64,000 nucleotides of DNA from Segatella copri (GCF_002224675.1 NZ_NMPZ01000002.1:62001-126000), one strand, 5' to 3'. Counted from the stretch's first letter, positions 24,586 to 34,182 are shown. The notes: generated by a model not told the origin, from the sequence alone. A program made the numbers and translations.

Positions 24586-25008
24586 ATGAAAGAATCTGCA
24601 AGAATAGACAAGTGGCTTTGGGCAGCCCGCATTTACAAGACTCGCAGCATTGCTGCCGATGCCTGCAAGAATGGCAGAGTAACTGTAGGCGGCGTAACCC
24701 GTAAACCCTCCTTCATCATTAAGCGTGGCGACGTGGTGAGCGTGAAGAAAGCCCCTATCACCTACTCTTTTGAGGTGCTCGATTGCATAGAGCAGCGTGT
24801 AGGAGCCAAAATGCTCTTCGGAGTCTATAAGAACGTGACCGATCCTAAGCAGTATGAACTGCTGGAGATGAGTCGCATCAGCGGATTCGTAGATAGAGCA
24901 AGAGGCACTGGTCGCCCAACCAAGAAAGAACGCCGTGCCCTGGATGCCTTCGTTGATCCAGCCATGTTTGGATTTGATGAAGAAGACTGGGACGAAGAAG
25001 ATTCATAA
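24586..25008 (+). CDS. hslR: S4-domain RNA-binding protein, Hsp15-like
   Basis: Relatives bind 50S subunits carrying stranded nascent chains and help recycle them. The 140-aa protein has the S4 domain at residues 5-65 (RIDKWLWAARIYKTRSIAADACKNG; RGDVVSV) and the basic tail motif GRPTKKERRALDAF, followed by an acidic end (FDEEDWDEEDS). It is coupled to pth (2-base gap), so ribosome rescue functions sit together. A hairpin terminator follows. Confidence 0.92.
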   Translation: MKESARIDKWLWAARIYKTRSIAADACKNGRVTVGGVTRKPSFIIKRGDVVSVKKAPITYSFEVLDCIEQRVGAKMLFGVYKNVTDPKQYELLEMSRISGFVDRARGTGRPTKKERRALDAFVDPAMFGFDEEDWDEEDS

Positions 25009-25015
25009 ATAACCA

Positions 25016-25052
25016 AAAGAGGATATAGCATCAGTTATATCCTCTTTTTTCT
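25016..25052 (+). terminator. terminator of the rplY-pth-hslR cluster
   Basis: AAGAGGATATA and TATATCCTCTT arms followed by a T run, 8 bases after hslR. Confidence 0.85.
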
Positions 25053-25167
25053 TTTCCATAAAAACCGATACTTTGCAAGAAAAAGGGGATAATAATTTCT
25101 AAAAACATACGATATGGGAACAAGTATGCTACATTTTGTAATATGATGGAAAATAAAGCTTAAAAAG

Positions 25168-25199
25168 TTTGGAGCGAATAGAGAAAACCTATATCTTTG
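25168..25199 (+). promoter_or_regulatory. promoter of the 25.3-kb outer-membrane protein
   Basis: TTTG at 25168-25171 and TATCTTTG at 25192-25199, spaced 20 bases: a consensus Bacteroidota promoter. Confidence 0.8.
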
Positions 25200-25292
25200 C
25201 AACCAGTTATTTATGGTATCAGAGTATAAGCTGATTACCAACTTACTCAATCGTGAGTATTAACATACTATTAATTTTATAATTTAGAGATT

Positions 25293-25859
25293 ATGAAAAA
25301 ATTATTTGTAATGGCAGCTATGGTGCTGTCTTCAGTAGGTGCTTTCGCACAGCAGGCTGCAGGTACAACAACTCTCCAGCCTAAGGTAGGTTTGAACGTT
25401 GCTACAATCGGTGATAACGACTGGAAGGCTGGTTTCGCAGCTGGTGCTGAGTTGCAGTATCAGGCTGCAGACAACTTCGGTATCGCTGTAGGTGCACTCT
25501 ATTCTGTACAGGGCTTCAAGGGAAAGGATGTAGATATTGACACTCCTATCGGAAGCGGAACTATCAAGAATGACTTTAAGTGGAATCCAGGCTACATCAA
25601 TGTGCCTATCACTTTGAACTACTACCCAGTAGCTGGTCTTGCTCTCAAGGCTGGTTTGCAGCCAGGCTTCTTGGTAAATAAGGATGATATGGACGACGCA
25701 AAGACCGTAGATCTCTCTATCCCAGTAGGTCTCTCTTACGAGTACCAGGGTATCGTTTTCGATGCTCGTTACAACATCGGTGTAACTAAGCTTGCAGATA
25801 ACTACGATCACTACAACAACGTAATCCAGATTACTGTAGGTTACAAGTTCACTCTCTAA
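25293..25859 (+). CDS. outer-membrane beta-barrel protein (porin-family, OMP_b-brl-like)
   Basis: Protein of 188 aa with a signal peptide (MKKLFVMAAMVLSSVGAFAQ) and about eight amphipathic strands typical of small barrels (KVGLNVATIG; AELQYQAADNFGIAVGALYSV; IVFDARYNIGVTKL). It ends with the strand VIQITVGYKFTL, whose terminal aromatic-x-hydrophobic pattern is the barrel assembly signal. The strong promoter and codon use suggest good expression. The specific role is not recognisable. Confidence 0.88.
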   Translation: MKKLFVMAAMVLSSVGAFAQQAAGTTTLQPKVGLNVATIGDNDWKAGFAAGAELQYQAADNFGIAVGALYSVQGFKGKDVDIDTPIGSGTIKNDFKWNPGYINVPITLNYYPVAGLALKAGLQPGFLVNKDDMDDAKTVDLSIPVGLSYEYQGIVFDARYNIGVTKLADNYDHYNNVIQITVGYKFTL

Positions 25860-25910
25860 TCAGGGAAATGAAGATAGCGATTCCCCTTCGCTATTTAACA
25901 TAGAAAAGAA

Positions 25911-25951
25911 TAATCCCCGCTCCTCATCATGAAGAGCGGGGATTTCTTTTG
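25911..25951. terminator. terminator between the small barrel and the TonB-type protein
   Basis: AATCCCCGCTC pairs with GAGCGGGGATT, followed by TCTTTTGT. It lies between convergent genes. Confidence 0.85.
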
Positions 25952-26003
25952 TCATACCTATTTGAATTTTACCCTGAAAATCTATCTTTATCCAAACATT
26001 CCG

Positions 26004-28955
26004 TTAGAACATTCTACCAGGACCACCTCCAGGATGACCGCCATTGAATGGACGACCACGGAAATCAGGTCGGCCACCAGGACCACCAGGACCGCCAGGA
26101 CCACCAGGACCACCCTGACGTGCCTGCTTGCCTCCGAAGAGATTCAAGCGATATACCACATGAAGCATCGCATAGCTGTTGATAGCATTATACTCCGTAT
26201 CCGTACGGGATGTAGCAGAAATGGCACGAGAGAAGGTGCTCTGCTGACGAAGGATATCGTAGAACTGGAGCATGATGGTCAATGGCTTGCCCTTCAGGAA
26301 ACCCTGAGAGAGCTGGGCATTCCATACAAACTCATCAGTATTCATACTGCTGTCGTTATAGCCACGGCGACTGCTGATAGAGAGGCTTGAGTTCAAGCTG
26401 GTTCCCCAAGGAGCTGTAAGCGTCATGCTTGGTCCATAAGAGAACTGCCAGGTATCAAGGTTGCTGTTTGGCTGCAACTTGTTCTTGGCATGGTTATAAT
26501 TCAATGTTCCATCGAGCGAGAGCTCCAACCAATCGTTGCGATAACTGAAAGAGAGGCGTTCTCTCCAAGTGGTGCTTCGGGTGGTATTCTTCTGGGAATC
26601 TGACTGCTTGTCAAGACTCAGATAGCTCACGTAGTTGTTGTAACCCAAATTGGTATCGGTATTCAGGTTCCAGACTCCTGCACTGTCGATAGAGCAGTTG
26701 AACATGAAGGCTCCCATCACATTCCAGTTACCATTGATATTCTCCGGACGGGTAATTCTTCCACCAGTCGTCTCATCATAGGTCACCTTATTGCTGATGC
26801 TATTGTTGGTGGTAGAGAAGTTGACGAATGTCATGATACCCTTGTTGTGGTTCTGCACGAAGTTGTTGTAGAACAATCGGAAGTTCTGGGTGAACGATGG
26901 CTTCAAGCCAGGGTTACCCATCGAGATGTTCAGCGGGTCGCTGTTGTCGGTGATATCAAGCAACTGCGAGATGCTTGGCTGAGAAGTGGTACCACGATAG
27001 TTGATTCGCAGGTTGCTCATCTTGGAGAAGCGATAGCGGAAATCGAGGGTTGGACTCACATTCACCACATTGCGAACCGTATCTACATGCACTCCCTGAT
27101 AATCCTGGATATACTTAGACTGCTGTGGCTGAACCATCACACCGAAGTTCAGGTTGTACTTCTGACGGATGAATCGCATCATCACCTGGATATCATGATT
27201 GTAGTTGCGATACTCTGAGAAACGGCTCAGCTCATCATCCTTGTAATCATTGAGCTGACCAGCGAACGGATTCAAGTAGCTATCCCAACCACGGTACTTC
27301 TGATCGCCACTCATCGCATACTTGCTGAAATCGTAGGTGCTGCGGTCGCTCTTGGAGTAGCTGTAAGTAAACTTATAGCTGAACTGCAGGAAGGTTGCCT
27401 TCCAGAGTGGCTCACTATAGGTCAACTGTCCCGCATAACTATAATTCTTCGAAGGAGTCAGGTTATAGCGGTTGGTCTGATAAGTAGAATCCTTACCCTC
27501 TGCCGTCTGTACGAGATAGAGCTTGGCATTGTTGAGCGAGATGCTCTTGCTGTCATTATCAGTATATTTGGCATCTACACGGAAGGTGATGTTACGTCCC
27601 TTGTTGCCCAACTTGCGGTTGATCTGCAACATACCGTTGATATTGTTATTATCAGAATAGGTGATGCCATTGGTCAACTGGCTGTTCACCATGGCATCCG
27701 CCTTGTCCAACTCCTCAATACCTTCCTCAGAAAGAGGGTCTTTGGAGGTAATGGTATAAGGATCCTTGTTGTAAGAAGCCGACTGGCTGCCACTCAATCC
27801 ATCGCTGGTACTCCAGGAAATGGAAGGACGGAAGAGGATATTGGTCATGGAATCAGGCATCCACTCCAATCGGATGTTGCCATTCCAACTGTTGCTGCGA
27901 GAGAAACTCTGGCTCAGGCTATTGCTGAAAGAGCTGCTGCTACCCATGAAGTTCTCGCTGGAACGACTGCTCCATACATCGCCATCGCTGTGATTCCAGC
28001 GGAGAGAGGTATTAAACTTGAACTTGTTCTTCAACTCATAGTTGTAGTTGGCAGCTATCATCTTGCTGGCATTCAAGCCATTGGCACCGCCGAATCCTCT
28101 ACCGGGTCCACCGCCACCGAATCCACGGTCGCTGGTATTATTGGCATTGGCAAAGAGCATGAATCGGTTGTTGTCATTGAAATAACCACCCATACCACGC
28201 ATATTGTAGCGGCTCTTGTTGCCTACACCCAGGTCGATGTTGGAAATCAAGCCCTTGTTCATACCCTTCTTCACACCGAAGTCGAGCACGGTCTGTTCCT
28301 CGCCATCATCAATACCTGTTACCTTAGAGAGATCACTCTTCTCATCGTAAGCCTTGATCTTGTCGATGATGCTGGTAGGCAGGTTCTTCAGGGCAGTCTT
28401 AGTATCGCCCGTCATAAACTCCTTACCATCCACGAGAATCTTTTTCACTTCCTTACCATTAATCTTGATGGTACCATCGTCGCTTACCTCAGCACCCGGC
28501 AGGCGCTTCACCAGCTCCTCAACCACCGAACCTTCCGGTGTGCGGTAAGCAGCCGAATTATAGACGAAGGTATCCTCCTTCAGGTTCACCTTCTGAGCCA
28601 TGGCGGTCACCACGGCACCCTTCAGCATGATGGCATCTGCACCGAGAACCACATTGCCCATCGCTAGATTCTTGTCATCAGAAATCTCGATACGCTTTAC
28701 GGTAGTCTTGTAACCTACACTCGACATTTTAAGTAAATACTTGCCATTGGCAGGAGCCTTGATATGAAAGAGGCCCTGCTCATTGCTGAGAGCACCCGAC
28801 ACATAGGTACTGTCGGTCTTGAGTAACTGAATCGTTACCTGTTCTACGGGATCCTTGGTATCACGGTCGGTAATCACACCGGTAATCAAGCGATCCTGAG
28901 CAAAAGATGCCATGGTTACGAACACCAGAAGCATCATCAGAATAGATCTTTTCAT
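26004..28955 (-). CDS. TonB-dependent receptor-like outer-membrane protein (OMP_b-brl_3)
   Basis: Large outer-membrane protein of 983 aa. Signal peptide MKRSILMMLLVFVTMASFAQ; then a carboxypeptidase-regulatory-like beta domain (VITDRDTKDPVEQVTIQLLK, about 25-105); a plug-like part (SVVEELVKRLPGAEVSDDG; VKKILVDGKEFM); then a long beta-barrel (about 240-930). Glycine-rich stretches occur near 275-295 (RGFGGGGPGRGFGG). The tail is unusual: about 45 residues after the last strand, rich in Gly, Pro and Arg, with GGPGGPGGPGGPGG. No SusD partner is adjacent, so a polysaccharide-uptake role is not supported; peptide, metal or adhesion roles are open. Single gene, divergent from aroB. Confidence 0.85.
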   Translation of the reverse strand: MKRSILMMLLVFVTMASFAQDRLITGVITDRDTKDPVEQVTIQLLKTDSTYVSGALSNEQGLFHIKAPANGKYLLKMSSVGYKTTVKRIEISDDKNLAMGNVVLGADAIMLKGAVVTAMAQKVNLKEDTFVYNSAAYRTPEGSVVEELVKRLPGAEVSDDGTIKINGKEVKKILVDGKEFMTGDTKTALKNLPTSIIDKIKAYDEKSDLSKVTGIDDGEEQTVLDFGVKKGMNKGLISNIDLGVGNKSRYNMRGMGGYFNDNNRFMLFANANNTSDRGFGGGGPGRGFGGANGLNASKMIAANYNYELKNKFKFNTSLRWNHSDGDVWSSRSSENFMGSSSSFSNSLSQSFSRSNSWNGNIRLEWMPDSMTNILFRPSISWSTSDGLSGSQSASYNKDPYTITSKDPLSEEGIEELDKADAMVNSQLTNGITYSDNNNINGMLQINRKLGNKGRNITFRVDAKYTDNDSKSISLNNAKLYLVQTAEGKDSTYQTNRYNLTPSKNYSYAGQLTYSEPLWKATFLQFSYKFTYSYSKSDRSTYDFSKYAMSGDQKYRGWDSYLNPFAGQLNDYKDDELSRFSEYRNYNHDIQVMMRFIRQKYNLNFGVMVQPQQSKYIQDYQGVHVDTVRNVVNVSPTLDFRYRFSKMSNLRINYRGTTSQPSISQLLDITDNSDPLNISMGNPGLKPSFTQNFRLFYNNFVQNHNKGIMTFVNFSTTNNSISNKVTYDETTGGRITRPENINGNWNVMGAFMFNCSIDSAGVWNLNTDTNLGYNNYVSYLSLDKQSDSQKNTTRSTTWRERLSFSYRNDWLELSLDGTLNYNHAKNKLQPNSNLDTWQFSYGPSMTLTAPWGTSLNSSLSISSRRGYNDSSMNTDEFVWNAQLSQGFLKGKPLTIMLQFYDILRQQSTFSRAISATSRTDTEYNAINSYAMLHVVYRLNLFGGKQARQGGPGGPGGPGGPGGRPDFRGRPFNGGHPGGGPGRMF
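26065..26115. repeat. 9-bp tandem repeats encoding Gly-Gly-Pro
   Basis: In-frame repeats (minus strand GGT/GGA-type Gly-Gly-Pro codons) within the tail of the TonB-type protein. Unit gain or loss would keep the frame. Confidence 0.8.
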
Positions 28956-29128
28956 TAATTATAGACGTTATTATTATTTCTTACTTATATATTTGACTTA
29001 CTTATATGATTAGACCCGATAAAAGCACAATTGTAAAAAACAGCTGCTCTTTTTGGGGCATTCTGCTTCTTTTGACGCATAAAATATATCAAGGTTTAAA
29101 CTTTTATAGATAAAAAAGTGCTTTTTAT

Positions 29129-29159
29129 TTTGTTTTGTCTCTGATTTAACGTACCTTTG
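29129..29159 (+). promoter_or_regulatory. promoter of aroB
   Basis: TTTG at 29129-29132 and TACCTTTG at 29152-29159, spaced 19 bases. The ATG is 73 bases further on. Confidence 0.75.
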
Positions 29160-29231
29160 CAAGTGAATTTACAATGAGTTGCCCACAAAAGGTGACTCAG
29201 AAAGTCAGTTTCTTTTAAAAGTATATATGTT

Positions 29232-30278
29232 ATGGATCAGAGAGTAATCATATCAACCCATCTGGAGAACGAACTGGTAAGCGCTCTCTCAGAATGCGAG
29301 CACGACAAGCTGTTTGTGCTTACAGATACTACCACACTGGAAAAGTGCCTTCCGGTTTTGCAGAAATTCTACTGCATGAAGGAAGCCAAGGTGATAACGA
29401 TTCCGGCTAGCGACAGTCATAAGGACATCGAAAGTCTGATGATGGTATGGAAGGGACTGCAGGAAGGTGGCGCTTCACGTCACTCTTGCATGATCAACCT
29501 CGGAGGCGGTATGGTAACCGACCTCGGCGGTTTTGCTGCCAGCACCTTCAAGCGCGGCATCAACTTCATCAATATTCCTACTACCCTGCTGGCGATGGTA
29601 GATGCATCTGTGGGTGGAAAGACCGGCATCAACTTCGGAGGTTTGAAGAATGAGGTGGGTGTTTTCAACGATTCTAAGTTCGTAATTCTCGACACCGAGT
29701 TCCTGAAGACCCTGGATGCCGAGAACATCTGTTCGGGTTATGCCGAGATGCTGAAGCACGGCTTGATTTCTACCGAGGCAATGTGGGAAGAGCTGGTAAG
29801 CTTCGACCTTGCCAACCCAGACCTGAAGCAGTTGCAGCGCATGGTGGGCGACAGCGTGAAGGTAAAGGAGCGCATCGTAGAACAGGATCCTCATGAGAAG
29901 GGCATCCGCAAGGCACTGAACCTGGGACATACCTTCGGTCATGCCTTCGAGAGCTGGGCGCTGAAGCGCAAGCCAATCCTTCATGGTTATGCCGTGGCAT
30001 TCGGTCTCATCCCTGAGCTTTATCTCAGTGTGGCAAAGACAGGATTCCCAACAGAGAAGATGCGCCAGACCGTGACCTTCATCAAGGAGAACTACGGTAC
30101 GCTGAACATCACCTGCGATGACTACGACGAGCTGATAGAGCTGATGCAGCACGACAAGAAGAACCAGAATGGCATCATCAACTTCACCATGATGGGAGCC
30201 ATCGGAGACATCCGCATCAACCAGACCGCTACAACAGAAGAAATCAAGGAAGCACTCGACTTCTTCAGAGAAGGATAA
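29232..30278 (+). CDS. aroB: 3-dehydroquinate synthase
   Basis: Second step of the shikimate pathway: converts DAHP to 3-dehydroquinate with NAD+ and a divalent metal. The 348-aa protein shows the NAD-binding INLGGGMVTDLGGFAASTFKRG, IPTTLLAMVDASVGGKTGIN, the metal-site GYAEMLKHGL, and KALNLGHTFGHAFE. These are the complete set of family motifs. It is a single-gene unit with its own promoter and terminator. Confidence 0.98.
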   Translation: MDQRVIISTHLENELVSALSECEHDKLFVLTDTTTLEKCLPVLQKFYCMKEAKVITIPASDSHKDIESLMMVWKGLQEGGASRHSCMINLGGGMVTDLGGFAASTFKRGINFINIPTTLLAMVDASVGGKTGINFGGLKNEVGVFNDSKFVILDTEFLKTLDAENICSGYAEMLKHGLISTEAMWEELVSFDLANPDLKQLQRMVGDSVKVKERIVEQDPHEKGIRKALNLGHTFGHAFESWALKRKPILHGYAVAFGLIPELYLSVAKTGFPTEKMRQTVTFIKENYGTLNITCDDYDELIELMQHDKKNQNGIINFTMMGAIGDIRINQTATTEEIKEALDFFREG

Positions 30279-30279
30279 T

Positions 30280-30314
30280 ATAATATGGCGGGCTATCAAC
30301 CCGCCATTATTGTA
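30280..30314. terminator. terminator between aroB and menE
   Basis: ATGGCGGG and CCCGCCAT arms with A+T-rich flanks, between convergent genes. Confidence 0.75.
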
Positions 30315-30317
30315 TCT

Positions 30318-31370
30318 TTATGCCAAACAGCAGCGCTTCGGCTTTCCAGTTTCGGTAAGCGGAAGATGATCTACATGAAGGTATTCCCTTGGAATCCAAT
30401 ATTTATGACTTTTAGATTCAGATGATTTGTTTGAATCATCTGATTTACCAGATAAGAGGCGGCGGATAGTCGCCTCTACTTTTTTGAGATCCTCATCCTC
30501 AGTCAGGAGAACGGCAATTTCTCCAAACTTCTCATCTTTCTTCTTGGCTATCATGAAAGGCTTTTCCAAATGAGGTTTCAGAAATTCTTCTACTTCTTCT
30601 ATCTGTATCTTGATACCGCCACTGCAGATCACATTATCTTTCCTGCCCTTGATGCGGAAACGAGTTTTTTCCACCTTATTATATATATAGGATTCTATTT
30701 CCACAATATCATTCGTTACCAGGGTTTCGGCACAGACAAGAGGGGCATCGATGACGAGACAGCCTTCTTCGGTCTGACTGATTTTCACGCTATCAAAAGG
30801 CTGATACCATTCGCTAGCCTCAGCGCCATTGATTCTTCGCAAGGCGATATGAGATAAGGTTTCGGTCATGCCGTAGGTGCTCCAGATAGCGATATTGCCA
30901 GGAAGAGCCTGGAGTTCCTTTTCCAAGGATGCATCGATGGCTCCACCTCCGATAATCAGATGGCGGATATGAGTGAGTCGCTCCCGCTCCTCAGGAACCT
31001 GCAGGGTGTTATACACCTGCATCGGAACCATGGCAGCAAAAGTGATTTCCCCATTTACATCTTTTCCATTTACATCTTTCAAATTTATATCCTTCAGCGG
31101 ATGACCACTAGGAGAAACAGAAATAAGATGGAGATGGCGCTCAATACTGCGCACCACCACCATCTTACCTGCGATATAATCAAGCGACATACAGAGCAGA
31201 GCGCTATCACCAGGCTTCAAACCCAGGAAATCACAAGTAATGCGGGCGGAGTTGAGCATTCGCTTCTTCTCCACCATCATCGGCTTGGGCTTTCCCGTGG
31301 AGCCACTGGTATGCACCAGCACCCGGTCACTATCGTTATTCCATTCAGAAAGGAAATCTTCTAAAGTCAT
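30318..31370 (-). CDS. menE: o-succinylbenzoate--CoA ligase (short MenE)
   Basis: Activates o-succinylbenzoate with CoA in menaquinone synthesis. The 350-aa protein is the short form of Bacteroidota. It has the AMP-binding P-loop VLVHTSGSTGKPKPM (about 18-32), the adenylate motif IWSTYGMTETLSHIALR, and the C-terminal hinge and lysine loop FRIKGRKDNVICSGGIKI. A short in-frame duplication gives LKDINLKDVNGKDVNGE near residues 93-110. It follows menC after 103 bases that hold two REP-like palindromes. The other men genes are not in the window. Confidence 0.9.
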   Translation of the reverse strand: MTLEDFLSEWNNDSDRVLVHTSGSTGKPKPMMVEKKRMLNSARITCDFLGLKPGDSALLCMSLDYIAGKMVVVRSIERHLHLISVSPSGHPLKDINLKDVNGKDVNGEITFAAMVPMQVYNTLQVPEERERLTHIRHLIIGGGAIDASLEKELQALPGNIAIWSTYGMTETLSHIALRRINGAEASEWYQPFDSVKISQTEEGCLVIDAPLVCAETLVTNDIVEIESYIYNKVEKTRFRIKGRKDNVICSGGIKIQIEEVEEFLKPHLEKPFMIAKKKDEKFGEIAVLLTEDEDLKKVEATIRRLLSGKSDDSNKSSESKSHKYWIPREYLHVDHLPLTETGKPKRCCLA

Positions 31371-31391
31371 AATTTAAATTATACCCTGCTT

Positions 31392-31447
31392 AGCGGATTA
31401 CAAATCCGCAATAGTTACCCAATGATGCGGCGGATTACAAATCCGCC
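31392..31447. repeat. two GCGGATTACAAATCCGC palindromes
   Basis: Palindromes at 31393-31409 and 31429-31447 in the menC-menE gap, the same family as at 14710-14772. Confidence 0.8.
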
Positions 31448-31473
31448 GAAACAAATAGGGGTAAAATATTATA

Positions 31474-32550
31474 TTATTTTACAACAAAGAGTTTATCCCC
31501 CCGGATTTCCAATGGCATTGGGATGTTATCAGTAAAGAGCTGACCGGTGCCTAAGCCCTGAGGCATCTCTACATTCGGACCATATACCTTGGCTGCATAA
31601 TGTGCGATGGCATTCAGTCCGATGTTACTCTCCAATGCCGAGGTAATCCAACTGCCAATACCACGCTGGCTGGCCAACTGGATCCACTCGTTGCAACCAT
31701 AGATACCACCATGGAGCGAAGGCTTCAGGATGATATACTGTGGACGAATGGTATCGAGCAATGCCTCCTTCATACTTCTGACATTCACACCAATCAACTC
31801 CTCATCCAGGGCGATAGGAAGCGGAGTTTCTCTACAGAGCTGCGCCATCTTAGGCCACTGATGCTGCTTGATAGGCTGCTCAATGGAATGGATATCATAC
31901 TTAGCCAAAGCCTCCAACTGGCTCATGGCATTCTCTGGCAGAAAACCACCATTGGCATCCACTCTCAGTTCTACCTGTTTCTGGGTATAGACATCACGAA
32001 TGCGCTTAATCAGATCGAGTTCCTTGAAGAAATCAATGGCACCAATCTTCAGTTTCACACAATGGAAACCCGCCTGGAGCTTCTCCTCCAGTCGTGCCAG
32101 CATCTCCTCATAAGTACCCATCCATACCAGTCCGTTAATGGTGATACCCTCTTCTCCTTTTCCGAAAGGAGAGTCGAAGAGATCTACCAGGTTCTCCATT
32201 CCTGTAGGAACAGAAATAGGAAATCCCTGCTTCTTCGCTGCATCGAAGAGAGAGGCAAAGGCTGTCTCCAATCCGAAGGTGATGCTAGGGTAAGCACGAA
32301 TCATATCGTATGGGATGCGTCCCATCTGCTCCACCATCTGACATACCTGTCGAAGGGTGACAGCATATTCCGGTTTGGCATCGCAACTGAGATCAGGGAG
32401 CGTAGCACACTCACCCACTCCCTCCACTCCCGGTAATTCATCCGATGTAAGGGTGAGATAATAACTATGTCTCGTGGTATATACGCCACGAGACGTGCCT
32501 GCCGGCTGCTTGAAGTGGAGCGTGCGCTCCGAGATGTCTATCTTATACAT
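31474..32550 (-). CDS. menC: o-succinylbenzoate synthase
   Basis: Dehydrates SHCHC to o-succinylbenzoate in menaquinone synthesis; member of the enolase superfamily. The 358-aa protein has the N-terminal capping part (YKIDISERTLHFKQPAGTSRG), the catalytic KLKIG (second Lys of KxK), and the metal ligands in RVDANGG, SIEQPI and LDEELIG. The second catalytic lysine is in YIILKPSLHGG. It is placed directly upstream of menE on the minus strand, which supports the assignment over other enolase-family members. Confidence 0.92.
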   Translation of the reverse strand: MYKIDISERTLHFKQPAGTSRGVYTTRHSYYLTLTSDELPGVEGVGECATLPDLSCDAKPEYAVTLRQVCQMVEQMGRIPYDMIRAYPSITFGLETAFASLFDAAKKQGFPISVPTGMENLVDLFDSPFGKGEEGITINGLVWMGTYEEMLARLEEKLQAGFHCVKLKIGAIDFFKELDLIKRIRDVYTQKQVELRVDANGGFLPENAMSQLEALAKYDIHSIEQPIKQHQWPKMAQLCRETPLPIALDEELIGVNVRSMKEALLDTIRPQYIILKPSLHGGIYGCNEWIQLASQRGIGSWITSALESNIGLNAIAHYAAKVYGPNVEMPQGLGTGQLFTDNIPMPLEIRGDKLFVVK

Positions 32551-32616
32551 TCTTTATATATCTATATATCAATACAATTGAATTCTTCACTCTTCGTTCT
32601 TCACTCTTCACTTAAC

Positions 32617-34146
32617 TTACTTTTTCTGTTTCAAGTCGTACAAGTCTTTGCGACGGTCACGAAGATTTCGAACGGCACCGTAGGTATGAAGCTCATTCAA
32701 GAGATTCAAGTCAACATCTGATACAAGAATCATCTCGGTATTAGGTGTTGCCTCCGAACGCTTGCCATCGTTAGGGAAGGCAAAGTCGCAAGGAGTGAAT
32801 ACAGCACTCTGGGCATATTGGATATCCATGTTGTGAACACGTGGCAGGTTACCCACACTACCAGCAATGGCTACATAGCATTCGTTCTCAATAGCACGTG
32901 CCTGTGCACAGACTCTTACTCTAGAGTAAGCATTCTGCGTATCGGTCATGAATGGAACGAAGAGGATCTGCATACCATCCTCTGCCATCAGACGAGAAAG
33001 TTCAGGGAACTCCACATCATAGCAGATCACGATACCAATCTTACCACAATCAGTATCAAAGGTCTGGATATGGCTACCACCGCTCAAGCCCCAGCACTTC
33101 TGCTCATCAGGAGTTACGTGAATCTTCTCGTACATATCCACGCTACCATCTCTACGGCAAAGGAAACCGACATTGTAGAGGGAATCATCCTTGAGATAAG
33201 GCATACTACCCGTGATGATATTGATGTTGTAGCTGATGGCAAGTTCACGGAATCGGTCACGAATCTCATCGGTATATTGAGCCATCATGCGGATGCTCTG
33301 TGCCTCACCCAAATCGTTGAATCTCGCCATCAATGGCGCATTGAAATACTCTGGGAAGAGGATAAAATCGCTCTTGTAATCGCTCACGGAATCCACGAAG
33401 AACTCTACCTGCTCAAAAAGGTCGTCTACCGAAGCGTATGGACGCATCTGCCACTGTACCAGACCGATTCGCACGGTTGGTTTTCTATCTACATAGGAAT
33501 CCGTAGGTGGCTGATAGTAGATATTATCCCACTGCAAGAGGGTTGCGCAGTGTTCGCTCTCCTCGTCACTAGGAAGATAGTTGCGGATGACACGGCGAAC
33601 GTGGAAGTCGTTGGAAAGCTGGAAGGTAAGAACCGGGTCGTAAATCTCACGGTTTCTTACGTGCTCGATGTACTCCTTAGGGCGCATCTTGTCGGCATAC
33701 TTATGATAGTTTGGAATACGACCACCAAACATGATCGCCTTCAGGTTGAGCTTCTCGCAGAGTTCCTTGCGATACTCATACATACGGCGAGCCAATCGCA
33801 AGCCACGATAGTCTGGGTGGATAAACACCTCGATGCCGTAAAGGATGTTTCCATTAGGATCGTGGGTATTGAAGGTTTCATTACCTGTCACCTGAGCATA
33901 GGTATGGTCGCCTTTCACCATATTATAGTTGACAATGATAGAGAGCGCACAGCCCACAATCTTATCATCCACGATGATAACCACCTGTCCCTCAGGAAAG
34001 ATAGTAATGAGTTTCTTAATCTGTTCTTTTGTCCAGAATACATCTGAGTCTGCGTAAATACGCTTAAACGACTTGGCGAGCTGGTCATAATCCTCCATGT
34101 GGAGGTTGCGCATGCTCACCTTTTCGATTTTTCGAGTTGGTTCCAT
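32617..34146 (-). CDS. GNAT acetyltransferase-carbon-nitrogen hydrolase fusion
   Basis: Two-domain cytoplasmic enzyme of 509 aa. Residues about 8-165 are a GNAT fold (LAKSFKRIYADSD; IVGCALSIIVNYN; the acetyl-CoA loop region HPDYRGLRLARRMYEYR). Residues about 220-490 are a nitrilase-family hydrolase with the full catalytic triad: Glu in LFPEYFN, Lys in YEKIHVTPDE, Cys in IVICYDVEFPE. The second half should cleave an amide or nitrile; the first should acetylate an amine. The fusion is conserved in many bacteria but its substrate is not known to me. The frame opens earlier at a TTG inside the promoter; ATG at 34146 is the start. The promoter is at 34183-34213. Confidence 0.88.
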   Translation of the reverse strand: MEPTRKIEKVSMRNLHMEDYDQLAKSFKRIYADSDVFWTKEQIKKLITIFPEGQVVIIVDDKIVGCALSIIVNYNMVKGDHTYAQVTGNETFNTHDPNGNILYGIEVFIHPDYRGLRLARRMYEYRKELCEKLNLKAIMFGGRIPNYHKYADKMRPKEYIEHVRNREIYDPVLTFQLSNDFHVRRVIRNYLPSDEESEHCATLLQWDNIYYQPPTDSYVDRKPTVRIGLVQWQMRPYASVDDLFEQVEFFVDSVSDYKSDFILFPEYFNAPLMARFNDLGEAQSIRMMAQYTDEIRDRFRELAISYNINIITGSMPYLKDDSLYNVGFLCRRDGSVDMYEKIHVTPDEQKCWGLSGGSHIQTFDTDCGKIGIVICYDVEFPELSRLMAEDGMQILFVPFMTDTQNAYSRVRVCAQARAIENECYVAIAGSVGNLPRVHNMDIQYAQSAVFTPCDFAFPNDGKRSEATPNTEMILVSDVDLNLLNELHTYGAVRNLRDRRKDLYDLKQKK

Positions 34147-34182
34147 AACAACTGTATTTTTATTATTATCTAAATCCGGGTG

